Assembly: GCF_014641555.1 (NCBI RefSeq)
Contig: NZ_BMHY01000005.1
Location: forward strand, 397,238 to 461,237
Length of the DNA: 64,000 nt
Reading direction: 5' to 3'
Source of the DNA: Paenibacillus radicis (ex Gao et al. 2016)
GTDB taxonomy: Bacteria; Bacillota; Bacilli; Paenibacillales; Paenibacillaceae
Part shown: positions 41,125 to 49,144 of the stretch, one piece after another
Layout: every line of letters begins with the position of its first letter
How positions within the stretch are numbered: the first letter of the stretch is position 1
The notes under the pieces: generated by a model
The model's input: the letters and a program-made list of their open reading frames with translations, nothing else
Told to the model about the DNA's origin: nothing
Database searches by the model: none
Made by a program: the position numbers and the translations under genes

Positions 41125-41170
41125 GAACCGCCACGACGGGTGCTCGGAGCTGTGAGCGGTGGTTCTAGCC
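41125..41170. terminator. Hairpin between convergent genes
   Basis: GAACCGCC / GGTGGTTC arms in the 63-base gap between the LysR and aldo/keto reductase stops. No T-tract, so only a probable terminator. Confidence 0.4.
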
Positions 41171-41174
41171 CGAA

Positions 41175-42155
41175 TTAAGCCTGTGGCAGGCGATACAGCG
41201 CGAATGGCTCACCGTTGCGGAAGGAGCGGCTGATCTCATCCAGCTCCGTAAGACTCTCCGATTGGAGGGCAAGCGAGACGCTTTGCAAATTATCTTCCAG
41301 CTGCGGCGCGCTCGTCGCGCCTACAATGACGGTGGAGACGACCGGCTGATGCATGAGCCAAGCCAGTGACAGGGCACTTGCTGAACTGTCTAGCTGCTTC
41401 GCTAACGCGCTGACGCTGCGTCCCAGCTCTAGATTCCGTTCACCAAAGAAGTTTAGGAAGCTAGGGTTTGTCTGGGCTCTGGAGCCTTCCGGTGCGGAGC
41501 CATCCGTGCCGTATTTGCCAGTAAGAATGCCTCCGGCGAGCGGGAAGTATGGAATAATGCCAAGCCCTTGATCCAGGCAGAGCGGCACAAGCTCGCGCTC
41601 TGGCGTCCGGTCTGCAAGCGAATAGCTCGTTTGCATGGATACAAAACGGTTGAGACCAAGATGGTAGCTGATTCCTAGCGCCTTCATCAGCTCCCAGGCT
41701 GCATAGTTGGAGGCGCCGATATAACGGACTTTGCCTGAGCGAACCATATCATCCAGAGTGCGCAGCGTTTCTTCAAGAGGTGTATAAGGATCGAATGTGT
41801 GAATTTGATAGAGGTCGACGTAGTCCGTTTTCAGCCGTTTCAGGCTGCCCTCCAGCTCTGACTGCAAGTGAAAGCGGGAGGAGCCTCTTGCATTGGGGCC
41901 GTCCCCTCGCGGCAGTCCAGCTTTCGTTGCAAGTACGACCTCGCTCCGTCTGCCCGCAATCGCTGAGCCGATAATAGTCTCTGATGCCGTAGCCGAATAA
42001 ATGTTGGCCGTATCAATGAAATTAATTCCCTGATCAAGCGCAACGCTAATAATTCGTTCAGATGTCTGCTGATCGGCTCTGGAACCGAAAGAATTGGTGC
42101 CAAGTCCAAGTGCGGACACATGAAGTCCGCTGTTGCCAAGACGATTGTATTTCAT
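41175..42155 (-). CDS. Aldo/keto reductase
   Basis: A 326-residue NADPH-dependent aldo/keto reductase of the Kv-beta/YhdN group. The catalytic tetrad is visible: Asp and Tyr in FIDTANIYS, Lys in LATKAGLP and His in YQIHTFDPYTP. GASNYAAWEL and the C-terminal VIVGATSAPQLEDN bind the cofactor. It reduces a carbonyl compound; substrate unknown. RBS AAAGGAGTG lies 7 bases upstream of the ATG. The 233-base gap to the next gene (42156-42389) shows nothing clear. Confidence 0.88.
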   Translation of the reverse strand: MKYNRLGNSGLHVSALGLGTNSFGSRADQQTSERIISVALDQGINFIDTANIYSATASETIIGSAIAGRRSEVVLATKAGLPRGDGPNARGSSRFHLQSELEGSLKRLKTDYVDLYQIHTFDPYTPLEETLRTLDDMVRSGKVRYIGASNYAAWELMKALGISYHLGLNRFVSMQTSYSLADRTPERELVPLCLDQGLGIIPYFPLAGGILTGKYGTDGSAPEGSRAQTNPSFLNFFGERNLELGRSVSALAKQLDSSASALSLAWLMHQPVVSTVIVGATSAPQLEDNLQSVSLALQSESLTELDEISRSFRNGEPFALYRLPQA

Positions 42156-42389
42156 GCCGTGTCACTCCTTTTAGCTTCGTTGAGTATGGCTGTTTGGTGT
42201 TATCGTTTCTTTTTCCATTATACCAAAACCATCCACCGCAAGCCTAGCGACTGGGTTACTAGGACTTGCAGTTAGCTCATTCGGGTCAGCCAGTCGAATC
42301 CTGAAGGACACCTGGAGCCTCCAAGAGAATAAAGTCATTCATGAACGCTTAGTTAAAGTTACTCGGCGGGCAGATTCGTGAACAATTAG

Positions 42390-43259
42390 CTAAACCCACT
42401 CGGCCAGCAGCTTCTGCAGCTCAGCTGTAATTCCGGTTAGCGGCAGACGCACCGCGTCGGAGGCGATAAGGCCTTGTTCGGCCATCAGCCATTTAATCGG
42501 AGCCGGGTTTGGTTCTTGGAAAAGCAGCCGGACGAGCGGCAGCAGTTGTCCGAATGCCTCTCTCGCTTCGGTTAGCTTGCCGCTTTGGAATAGAGTGAAT
42601 ACTTCGATAAACGACTCCGTCCGAATGCTGGCGGATGCCATCATACCGCCTTGAGCCCCGCTGCCAAGCATCGCGAGAAAACTTTCATCCTCTCCGCTGA
42701 GTACCGGTTTCGTCGTGTGACGGGCGAGCTCCGTCATCAGGGCGACCCCGCCCGAGCTGTCTTTTAAGCCGATGACACCTTCCAGTGAAAGTATGGTTAA
42801 AATGGTTTCAGCAGTGGAGCGGACGCCCGTGCGCTGCGGAATTTCGTAGGCAATTAACGGAACACCGGTGTCTGCCGCGCGGCGGTAGTGCTCGATAATA
42901 CCGTTTTGGGAGGGACGGTTATAGTAAGGGACAACGACGAGAGCTGCATCGGCGCCGAGCTCACCTGCAAGCTTGGTACGGCTGACGGTCGAAGCCGTAT
43001 CGTTGGTTCCAGTGCCGAGTACAATGGGAATGTGCAGACGTGAGCCTCTCGCTCGCAATGCGGCTTCCATCAGGAGAGGAAGCTCTGCCGTCGTTACGGT
43101 AGGAGACTCGCCAGTTGTGCCGTTTACGACGATTCCGTCTACGCCGCGGTTCACCATAGTGTCGATGTAACGCTCGAAAGAAGGGATATCCAGCTCTCCG
43201 CTAGGTTGGAACGGGGTAATGACCGGGACGAAAATACCTTTTAGCTGTTGTTCATTCAT
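42390..43259 (-). CDS. DapA-like aldolase (DHDPS family)
   Basis: A 289-residue (beta/alpha)8 aldolase of the dihydrodipicolinate synthase / N-acetylneuraminate lyase family. GTTGESPT (pyruvate carboxylate binding), VVPYYNRPSQ, the Tyr in AYEIPQRT and the Schiff-base Lys in GLKDSSG are all present. The usual YNVP(G/S)RT motif of DapA is changed to YEIPQRT, so it may be a paralogue with another keto-acid substrate rather than the lysine-pathway enzyme. ATG at 43259 with AAAGGAG upstream. A LysR gene is divergent. Confidence 0.82.
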   Translation of the reverse strand: MNEQQLKGIFVPVITPFQPSGELDIPSFERYIDTMVNRGVDGIVVNGTTGESPTVTTAELPLLMEAALRARGSRLHIPIVLGTGTNDTASTVSRTKLAGELGADAALVVVPYYNRPSQNGIIEHYRRAADTGVPLIAYEIPQRTGVRSTAETILTILSLEGVIGLKDSSGGVALMTELARHTTKPVLSGEDESFLAMLGSGAQGGMMASASIRTESFIEVFTLFQSGKLTEAREAFGQLLPLVRLLFQEPNPAPIKWLMAEQGLIASDAVRLPLTGITAELQKLLAEWV

Positions 43260-43350
43260 TATGGCCAACTCCTTTTGTCAGATAGGAAAAAATGGGACTT
43301 GAACGATTAGCTATACTGTAGCATGATCTGATTATCATAATTATCGATAC

Positions 43351-43373
43351 TTATTGATGGATATTATCAATAA
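43351..43373. promoter_or_regulatory. LysR operator, 8-7-8 palindrome
   Basis: TTATTGAT-N7-ATCAATAA is a perfect inverted repeat containing the T-N11-A LysR motif. It lies between the divergent DapA-like and LysR genes, 30 bases before the LysR start. Confidence 0.65.
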
Positions 43374-43402
43374 TCGTAATAGTAATAGGAGGAGGGAGAA
43401 AA

Positions 43403-44317
43403 ATGCTGGATCTCGTCTATTTGCATACCTTTCGCGAGGTGGCCAGGAGAAGGAGTATTACGCGGGCGGCAGAGGAGCTGGGCTATGCGCAGTCGAGCGT
43501 GACCGTCCAAATTCAAAAGCTGGAAAAGCATTATGGCGTGCCTTTGCTCGAACGGTATGGCCGTTATATGCGTCTAACGCCTCCTGGAGAGGCGTTGCTG
43601 AAATTAGCCTCCCAGATGCTCGATCTATACGACCAGTCTCGAGAGACGGTGGCGGGCTACGCGGGAGGAACGCTTGTAATTGGGGCGATCGATTCTTTAT
43701 CGGCGTATTTTCTGCCGCCGTATTTACAGCGTTTGCGGCGAATGTTCCCGGGTCTGAACATTCAGCTTCAGCCGGAACGGGAGTCCAATATTGTGAGCAA
43801 GGTGAAAGAAGGCGAGTTCGACATCGGTTTGCTGCTGGACGTAAAGCCAGCCGACACCTCGCTCCTATGTACGGCGGTACGTGAAGAGCCTCTCATGCTT
43901 GTTGCGTTGCCGGATCATCCCCTCGGGCTTCTCCCAAAGGTGGAGCTGAGCGATTTGAATGGCGCCGAACTGATCATATCCGAGGAGAGCTGTATCTATC
44001 GTGGAATGTTCGAGAAAGTGCTGAGAGAAGGGGAGATTGCCTTCACCAGCTTGTTCGAGCTGGGTAATCCGGAGGCGATTAAGCAATGTGTCGTCAACGG
44101 ACTGGGCATCGCCCTGCTGCCGCAGATGGTCGTGGCTGATGAGCTAGCCGCAGGCAAGCTGGCTGCGCTCCCGTTCACTCATCCGGACATTCGCTTTGAC
44201 CTGCAATACCTCATTCACCCGAAAAAATGGATGTCCGGACCGCTCCAGGCCTTCATCGATATGCTAGGAGACAGCGAAGAGGGGGAATCGGCTAGTCACT
44301 CGGGCGCTGTAGGCTAA
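43403..44317 (+). CDS. LysR-family regulator, divergent from the DapA-like gene
   Basis: A 304-residue LysR regulator with the N-terminal winged helix (SITRAAEELGYAQSSVTVQIQKLE) and a C-terminal effector domain with GLGIALLPQMVV. RBS GGAGGAGGGAG lies 5 bases upstream of the ATG. The shared palindromic operator implies autoregulation and control of the DapA-like aldolase. Confidence 0.87.
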   Translation: MLDLVYLHTFREVARRRSITRAAEELGYAQSSVTVQIQKLEKHYGVPLLERYGRYMRLTPPGEALLKLASQMLDLYDQSRETVAGYAGGTLVIGAIDSLSAYFLPPYLQRLRRMFPGLNIQLQPERESNIVSKVKEGEFDIGLLLDVKPADTSLLCTAVREEPLMLVALPDHPLGLLPKVELSDLNGAELIISEESCIYRGMFEKVLREGEIAFTSLFELGNPEAIKQCVVNGLGIALLPQMVVADELAAGKLAALPFTHPDIRFDLQYLIHPKKWMSGPLQAFIDMLGDSEEGESASHSGAVG

Positions 44318-44342
44318 TTCCAATGAGCAGGCTGCAAAAAAT

Positions 44343-44600
44343 TCGCCGAAAAGAGGCGATCTCAAGTCATGGTTAGCGTACAGCGAAGCAGCTTCGCAAA
44401 TTAGCGAAGAGAACTTCGTTGGAGGAGTTAATGCGTGATAGTTACTATGGCAGAGCGAAGCGAATTTCGCAATTGGCGAACCTAAGTTCACGAAAAGCGA
44501 AATTTACTTCGCTAATTGAGCGACGCCCCCTCGAGTCTAGGTCAATTGCGAAGTTAGTTTCGTTAAACAGCGAAGCAGCTTCGCTGTAGATACTGACTTG
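44343..44600. repeat. Cluster of GCGAA/TTCGC palindromes
   Basis: Non-coding sequence with many GCGAA and TTCGC words. CAGCGAAGCAGCTTCGC occurs at 44381-44397 and, extended by TG, at 44569-44587. A CGCCGAAAAGAGGCG hairpin at 44344-44358 is a degenerate copy of the first hairpin of the tandem units downstream. Resembles bacterial extragenic palindromes. Confidence 0.6.
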
Positions 44601-44699
44601 TGCGCATGATCGCCCCGTTCGATACTCCAGCATCATATAACGAACCATAGTCACTAATAAGGTAACTAACTTCGCTGCTGTAGCTCCCCACGCAGTTTG

Positions 44700-45080
44700 C
44701 AAAACCAACCAGCCTGCACATCGCCGAAAAAGGCGCTTAGGCAGGTTGTTAAGACCCTGCCAGGGTCTTAACGCGCCAGTAGCAAGTAAAAAGAAAGAGT
44801 TTAAGGCCCTGAGAGGGTCTTAAGCTCACAAAACCAGCTGCTCATCGCCGAAAATGGCGCTTAGGCAGGGCGTTAAGACCCTGCCAGGGTCTTAACGCGC
44901 CAGCAGCAAGTAAAAAGAAAGAGCCTAAGGCCCTGAGAGGGCCTTAAGCTCACAAAACCAGCCTGCTCATCGCCGAAAAAGGCGCTTAGGCAGGCTGTTA
45001 AGACCCTGCCAGGGTCTTAACGCGCCGCGCCAGCATCAGACCAAATGTGAGAGTTTAAGACCCTGCGAGGGTCTTAAGCT
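44700..45080. repeat. Three tandem 124-bp multi-hairpin units
   Basis: Units begin near 44721, 44845 and 44970 (TCGCCG; steps 124 and 125). Each has three hairpins: CGCC-GAAAAW-GGCG; 12-bp perfect arms GTTAAGACCCTG and complement (44748-44772, 44872-44896, 44997-45021); and GAG..TAAGRCCC with GGGYCTTA.. arms. In the third hairpin one pair is G-T, G-C and A-T in the three units, so pairing is kept while bases change. No open frame covers the region. It lies between convergent genes. Confidence 0.75.
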
Positions 45081-45157
45081 GGCTTCAGAGCTGAGCTCGG
45101 TCAAATGAAAGAGCCTAACCCCGCAAAGGCCCGCTTATCCCCGTCTCACCTGATCGC

Positions 45158-47272
45158 CTACTCCGGGCGGTTAACGGTCCCGCCGCCGATCTTATAGGGA
45201 GAGTCCACTCCCTCGTACATCAGGTGCATGGACATTCCGGCGGCGGAATGGGCGAGATTGTGGCAGTGGTTCATCCATATCCCGGGATTGTCGGCGATGA
45301 ATGCAACTTCGTATACATCGCCAGGCATAACGTCGAGCGTATCGGACCACCACGGGCTGCCGGTTACCTTCATCCCGTTGCGAGATAGCACGAGCATATG
45401 ATGACCGTGCAGTTGCATCGGGTGATCAACGGAGCCGCGATTGACGATTGTCATTTTGACGAGTTCGCCTTCCTTCACCATAAACGTTGGCGTATCCGGG
45501 AACAGCTTGCCATTCATCGTGTAGTGAAAGCCAAGCTCGCCATTGTAGAAGCCCAGTTTGTTATCCAACACCAGCTTGAACTCGCGATCAAATATGCTGT
45601 TTGCATCAAACGGCGTTTCTGCAGGCTGACCGTAGTGGCTGGGATCGAATTCGGCGGTCAGCGGGAAGCTGGTTTTTAACGCTGGAACCGCCGCTTCGCC
45701 GCTAGCGCTCATGAGCAGGCCGAGTTTTTCGCCCGCCTTGCCGGCTCCAACTGCCAAGTAGACAGGCGTCTCCGGCATGATGAACGTTAAGTCGTATCGA
45801 CCTCCAGTTGTCAGCTTCAAGCTCACGTTGCTTAAATCGCCAGGCTGATTTACCTCTGTCCCGTCGATTGCAGCCACTTGAAACTTGGTTCCGACCAGCC
45901 GATAGGTCTGGCGCACCCAGTCGTCGGTATTGACGAGCCGCAGCCGTACTGGCGTACCTGGTGCGATGCGTACCTGCTCGATACCGTCGTTCGTGCCGAT
46001 CGCGAATTCTTCCTCCTGCCAAGCGTGGCTGAACACGTTAATATCTTTAGTTCCAGGCGGAAGTCCTTCCATGGGCTCGACGATCAAGGGACCAAACAAG
46101 CCTCTTTGCACGGCTTCCATCGATTCCTGGTAGGAGTGATACCAGAAGGTTCCGGCCTGCTTGGCGATAAAACGATAAGTATAGCTTTCTCCTGGCATAA
46201 CGGCATTTTGTGTAACGCCGGCGATGCCATCTTCCGCATTGGGCACGTCCAAGCCGTGCCAATGTATAGTTGCACCGTTCTCGATGTTTTTATTTATGAG
46301 CGTAACCTCAACCAGCTGGCCTTGGTGCACGCGCAGCTCAGGACCAGGGGTCTGGCCGTTATACGTCCAGGCCTCTACTTCTTTGCCGGAGCTAAGCTTA
46401 ACGGTCTTCTTTTCCGCAGTCAGCGTAAATCGCACATCCGGCTCGCCATCTGCCGATCCTGTCAACGTATCTACGGACACTTTCGGCTTCGTCGCTGCAT
46501 GATTATCCGCAGGCTCGCTTCCATGCTGGTGCGCTAGCGTTTTGGCGCCAATGCCATAATCAATAGTGCCGGAAGACATAGCAAGCGTTACAGGAAGCAG
46601 GCTGGCATTTTTGAGCGACAGAAACGGAAAGTAAGCAATCGCTGCTGCAACAAAAACGATGGCGGATCGGCCCATTAAGCGTCTCCAAGGGCGGTTCACA
46701 GGTTCAATGCCAGTGAGACCTATGCGCGAGCTGCGGTTCAAATGCGACATCCATAATGCAAGTGCCGCTATGGCGAGCGCAAGAAGCGGAATGATAATTC
46801 CGAACAGACTGGATGGCATCGTAAAAGTTAGCAGCAAATATAAGCCGGTCAGCGAGCATAGCGTCGATAACTGGTAAGGCAGGACAACCACAGGCTGCGC
46901 TGCCCTCCCCCGCAGTCTGACGTCTAATGCATTCTGCCGCTTTCGTCCCGTAGCCTGCCGAATCCGGCGCAGCCGGGGAATGGTCATGAACCACAGCATG
47001 CACGGAGGAATGGCGGCCAGCGGCAGCAGGAGCAGGCGATCTGCCCAAAATAACGGATTGCTGGAAGCAAGCATCAGAATAACGGCAACAATAACGCCGG
47101 CGGCAGGCACGGACAAGGTGACGGCCCACCCTTTAAGAATGCGGGCATTCCGATTAAGCTGCTCCTCTGAGCGGCTGTATAGTAAAGTGGATGCTTTGTT
47201 TCCGGCAATCCATGAGAGTATAATGGACAGGAATAAACTTACTTGGGCGATAATCATCGCAGCGATATACAA
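45158..47272 (-). CDS. Membrane-anchored multicopper oxidase
   Basis: A 704-residue fusion of about six N-terminal membrane spans (1-235) and a multicopper oxidase (about 265-700) outside the cell. Copper ligands are in HWHG, FWYHSYQ, HPMQLHGHH and HCHNLAHSAAGMSM, giving the type 1 and trinuclear centres. The axial Met in the last motif fits a laccase or cuprous/metal oxidase. No secretion signal other than the spans is needed. TTG start with GGGGAGGA 8 bases upstream. Likely substrates are Cu(I), Mn(II), Fe(II) or phenols. It is a single-gene unit divergent from the arrest-peptide/yidC unit. Confidence 0.87.
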   Translation of the reverse strand: MYIAAMIIAQVSLFLSIILSWIAGNKASTLLYSRSEEQLNRNARILKGWAVTLSVPAAGVIVAVILMLASSNPLFWADRLLLLPLAAIPPCMLWFMTIPRLRRIRQATGRKRQNALDVRLRGRAAQPVVVLPYQLSTLCSLTGLYLLLTFTMPSSLFGIIIPLLALAIAALALWMSHLNRSSRIGLTGIEPVNRPWRRLMGRSAIVFVAAAIAYFPFLSLKNASLLPVTLAMSSGTIDYGIGAKTLAHQHGSEPADNHAATKPKVSVDTLTGSADGEPDVRFTLTAEKKTVKLSSGKEVEAWTYNGQTPGPELRVHQGQLVEVTLINKNIENGATIHWHGLDVPNAEDGIAGVTQNAVMPGESYTYRFIAKQAGTFWYHSYQESMEAVQRGLFGPLIVEPMEGLPPGTKDINVFSHAWQEEEFAIGTNDGIEQVRIAPGTPVRLRLVNTDDWVRQTYRLVGTKFQVAAIDGTEVNQPGDLSNVSLKLTTGGRYDLTFIMPETPVYLAVGAGKAGEKLGLLMSASGEAAVPALKTSFPLTAEFDPSHYGQPAETPFDANSIFDREFKLVLDNKLGFYNGELGFHYTMNGKLFPDTPTFMVKEGELVKMTIVNRGSVDHPMQLHGHHMLVLSRNGMKVTGSPWWSDTLDVMPGDVYEVAFIADNPGIWMNHCHNLAHSAAGMSMHLMYEGVDSPYKIGGGTVNRPE

Positions 47273-47452
47273 AACCGTGTCCTCCCCGTATAATAAGCTT
47301 AGTCCATTTTACTCTTGCAGAGACTGTGCTTAACACAGCCCGAGGATGGGGTTGCAACTGGACTTAAGACGGGTTAATCCGTCGAATTGCAGGTTTGCAG
47401 CCATACAGAAATTAAAGTTATGTCATTCATTATACAAAAGGAGGTGAATGCT

Positions 47453-47800
47453 TTGGTATTTGAACTTCATGAGGTCATTCCGTATTTGCTCTCCATCAGC
47501 ATTATTTGCTCATTTGCGTACGCGGCCTATTTCACTCGCCAGTCCATTGAAGACAATGGAGGCTGGTCGCCGGAACGGTTCATCTGGGTCCCGCTTATTC
47601 TGCTTGTACATCAAGTCAGCAGCCCGGACCGCACCCAGCATTGGCTCGTTCGAAAAGTAAAAAGAAAAGAATCTCCCGACGGTGAATCCGCGGATTGCAG
47701 CTCCTCGTTGCGAAATCAAGAACACACACAACGAGGAGGATTTTTATGGAGACAACTTCAAACCAAGCATTCGCCTTTCTTAAAAGATACCGCTTTTTAG
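47453..47800 (+). CDS. MifM-like arrest peptide upstream of yidC
   Basis: A 115-codon frame with a strong AAAGGAGGTGA site 5-8 bases before a TTG start. Residues about 9-27 (IPYLLSISIICSFAYAAYF) form one membrane span. Residues 60-75 read RTQHWLVRKVKRKESP, strikingly like the arrest region of B. subtilis MifM (R--- W-RKV-R--SP, from memory), followed by an acidic stretch. MifM stalls its ribosome when membrane insertion is poor, opening a hairpin that hides the yidC2 ribosome site. The same layout exists here (hairpin 47701-47738). The frame overlaps yidC by 55 bases, which differs from B. subtilis as I recall it. Confidence 0.65.
   Translation: MVFELHEVIPYLLSISIICSFAYAAYFTRQSIEDNGGWSPERFIWVPLILLVHQVSSPDRTQHWLVRKVKRKESPDGESADCSSSLRNQEHTQRGGFLWRQLQTKHSPFLKDTAF
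47701..47738 (+). promoter_or_regulatory. Hairpin that sequesters the yidC ribosome site
   Basis: Perfect 10-bp arms CTCCTCGTTG (47701-47710) and CAACGAGGAG (47729-47738). The 3' arm contains most of the yidC Shine-Dalgarno GAGGAGG. The 5' arm lies in codons 83-86 of the upstream frame, where a ribosome stalled near codons 78-81 would cover it and free the site. Confidence 0.75.
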
Positions 47801-48567
47801 CTGTTATTGCCATACTGCTCATCGTGAGCGGCTGCGGCGCACCTAACGGTACGGTCGATGCGAGCACGCCAGGCTTTTTCAACCATTACGTCGTATTCCC
47901 GTTCTCGTACTTGATTCAACACATCGCGTCGTTCTTCGGCGACAGCTATGGGATGGCGATTATTGCAATGACCCTGCTTGTCCGTCTGGTCCTGATGCCG
48001 ATTATGCTTCGCCAGCATAAGAGCCAGCAGAAGATGAAGCAGAAAATGGCAGTCATGCAGCCGGAACTGAACAAGCTGAAGGAAAAGTACAAGGAAAAAA
48101 CGCCGGAGTCGCAGGCGAAGATGAACAAGGAAATGATGGAGCTGTACAGCAAACATCAGTTCAACCCGCTAGCGATCGGCTGTCTGCCGATGCTGCTGCA
48201 GATTCCGATTCTTACCGGTTTGTATTATGCGATCAAAATGACACCGGAGCTTGCGCAGCATTCCTTCCTGTGGTTCCAATTGGGCGTTCCCGACCATGTG
48301 CTTCCGTTTCTGGCGGGAATTATCTACTACATTCAATTCCGCACTTCTCAGGTGGGCGTTGACCCCGCGCAGGCGAAGCAAATGGCCTTTATGGGTTATA
48401 TCTCGCCCGTTATGATGGCGATATTCTCCTTTTCGGCGCCGGCAGCAGTACCGCTGTACTGGGTAGTCGGCGGGACGTTTATGATTCTGCAGACGCTGCT
48501 GGCCAAACGTTTGTACCCGGTGCTGAAGCCGGACCAACTGCCTGCACCAAGCGTTTCAACCAAGTAA
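47746..48567 (+). CDS. yidC: Membrane protein insertase YidC/Oxa1
   Basis: A 273-residue lipoprotein insertase. The signal segment ends in the lipobox IVSGC, then five spans carry the 60KD_IMP domain (YGMAIIAMTLLVRLVLMPIM, cytosolic KMKQKMAVMQPELNKLKEKYK hairpin, NPLAIGCLPMLLQIPIL, then PAAVPLYWVVGG). A conserved Arg in LLVRLVLMP forms the hydrophilic groove. It inserts membrane proteins alone or with SecYEG. ATG at 47746 with GAGGAGG 8 bases upstream, paired in a hairpin. Bacilli have two YidC genes; the upstream sensor frame suggests this is the inducible one (YidC2/YqjG). Confidence 0.9.
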   Translation: METTSNQAFAFLKRYRFLAVIAILLIVSGCGAPNGTVDASTPGFFNHYVVFPFSYLIQHIASFFGDSYGMAIIAMTLLVRLVLMPIMLRQHKSQQKMKQKMAVMQPELNKLKEKYKEKTPESQAKMNKEMMELYSKHQFNPLAIGCLPMLLQIPILTGLYYAIKMTPELAQHSFLWFQLGVPDHVLPFLAGIIYYIQFRTSQVGVDPAQAKQMAFMGYISPVMMAIFSFSAPAAVPLYWVVGGTFMILQTLLAKRLYPVLKPDQLPAPSVSTK

Positions 48568-48574
48568 CAACAAG

Positions 48575-48603
48575 ACGCATCTCCGGCAGGGGGTGCGTTT
48601 TTT
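48575..48603 (+). terminator. Terminator of yidC
   Basis: ACGCATCTCC / GGGGGTGCGT stem with a TTTTTT tail. Confidence 0.8.
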
Positions 48604-48708
48604 CTTCTTGGATAATCGAAGATGATTTTGGTAAAAATCCAATTTACGGAAACCTTTTTCCCGTCTGCTCTCCTGCAATCAGGCCATAAACTTGCTTTCA
48701 GTTGACTT

Positions 48709-48735
48709 TATACCTATGATTTTAGGTGGTATACT
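48709..48735 (+). promoter_or_regulatory. Extended -10 promoter with palindrome
   Basis: TATACC ... GGTATA arms (48709-48714 and 48728-48733) overlap an extended -10 TGGTATACT (48727-48735). TTGACT lies 22 bases upstream, too far for a normal -35. The transcript would run rightward over the structured stretch below toward the pirin gene. Confidence 0.4.
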
Positions 48736-48822
48736 GTACATAATGTATGATTCAGATAACTTCCGATAGCGTACGTACTTCCGCAGCTTCCGGATTTCAT
48801 ATGCTCGTGGTACAGCGATACA

Positions 48823-48886
48823 CACACGGTTTGCTAGTCCAGCGGGGTGAAAATACGCCTGCCAGACTAAGCAACGGCTCCGCGTG
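48823..48886 (+). ncRNA. Possible structured RNA
   Basis: Nested complementary arms CACACGG / CCGCGTG (48823-48829, 48880-48886; one mismatch) and TTGCTAGTC / GACTAAGCAA (48831-48839, 48865-48874; one bulge) would form a long hairpin. It follows a promoter-like element and contains no frame. It matches no RNA family I can name and may be chance. Confidence 0.25.
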
Positions 48887-48915
48887 CTTCGTTTTCATCA
48901 CCCAATAATTACGGC

Positions 48916-49083
48916 TTATTCCCGCTTTTTCAAGGCTGAACGCCGGGGGTAAGACGCCGCCAGCCTTTCGCTGGCAGTCGGCAGTACTTGGCTTTGCGGC
49001 TCCTCTGCGAACAAGCCGAACTTGTCGTCAATATCCTTCTCCGTCACCAGATCTTCTTCTGTACTTCTCTCGTTTTTATCCAT
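48916..49083 (-). CDS. Small hydrophilic protein, 55 residues
   Basis: An ATG frame divergent from the pirin gene. The product is charged, acidic at first (TEEDLVTEKDIDD) and basic at the end (PRRSALKKRE), without Cys or membrane span. A GGGAG lies 13-17 bases upstream, further than ideal. Unknown family; coding status is uncertain. Confidence 0.4.
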   Translation of the reverse strand: MDKNERSTEEDLVTEKDIDDKFGLFAEEPQSQVLPTASERLAASYPRRSALKKRE

Positions 49084-49144
49084 CGTCGTCCCATCACACT
49101 CCCTGCGTTATGATCGTTAGAATGCCCCAAAGGAGGAATTTCAT

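Noticed and set aside
44700..45080. Tandem palindromes as CRISPR
   Set aside because: Only three 124-bp units, similar along their whole length, with no unique spacers and no cas genes.
47448..47660. 70-codon ATG frame overlapping the MifM-like frame
   Set aside because: Its ATG lies only 3 bases after the ribosome site, the product is Arg/Ser-rich without a span, and the TTG frame has ideal spacing and the arrest-like motif.
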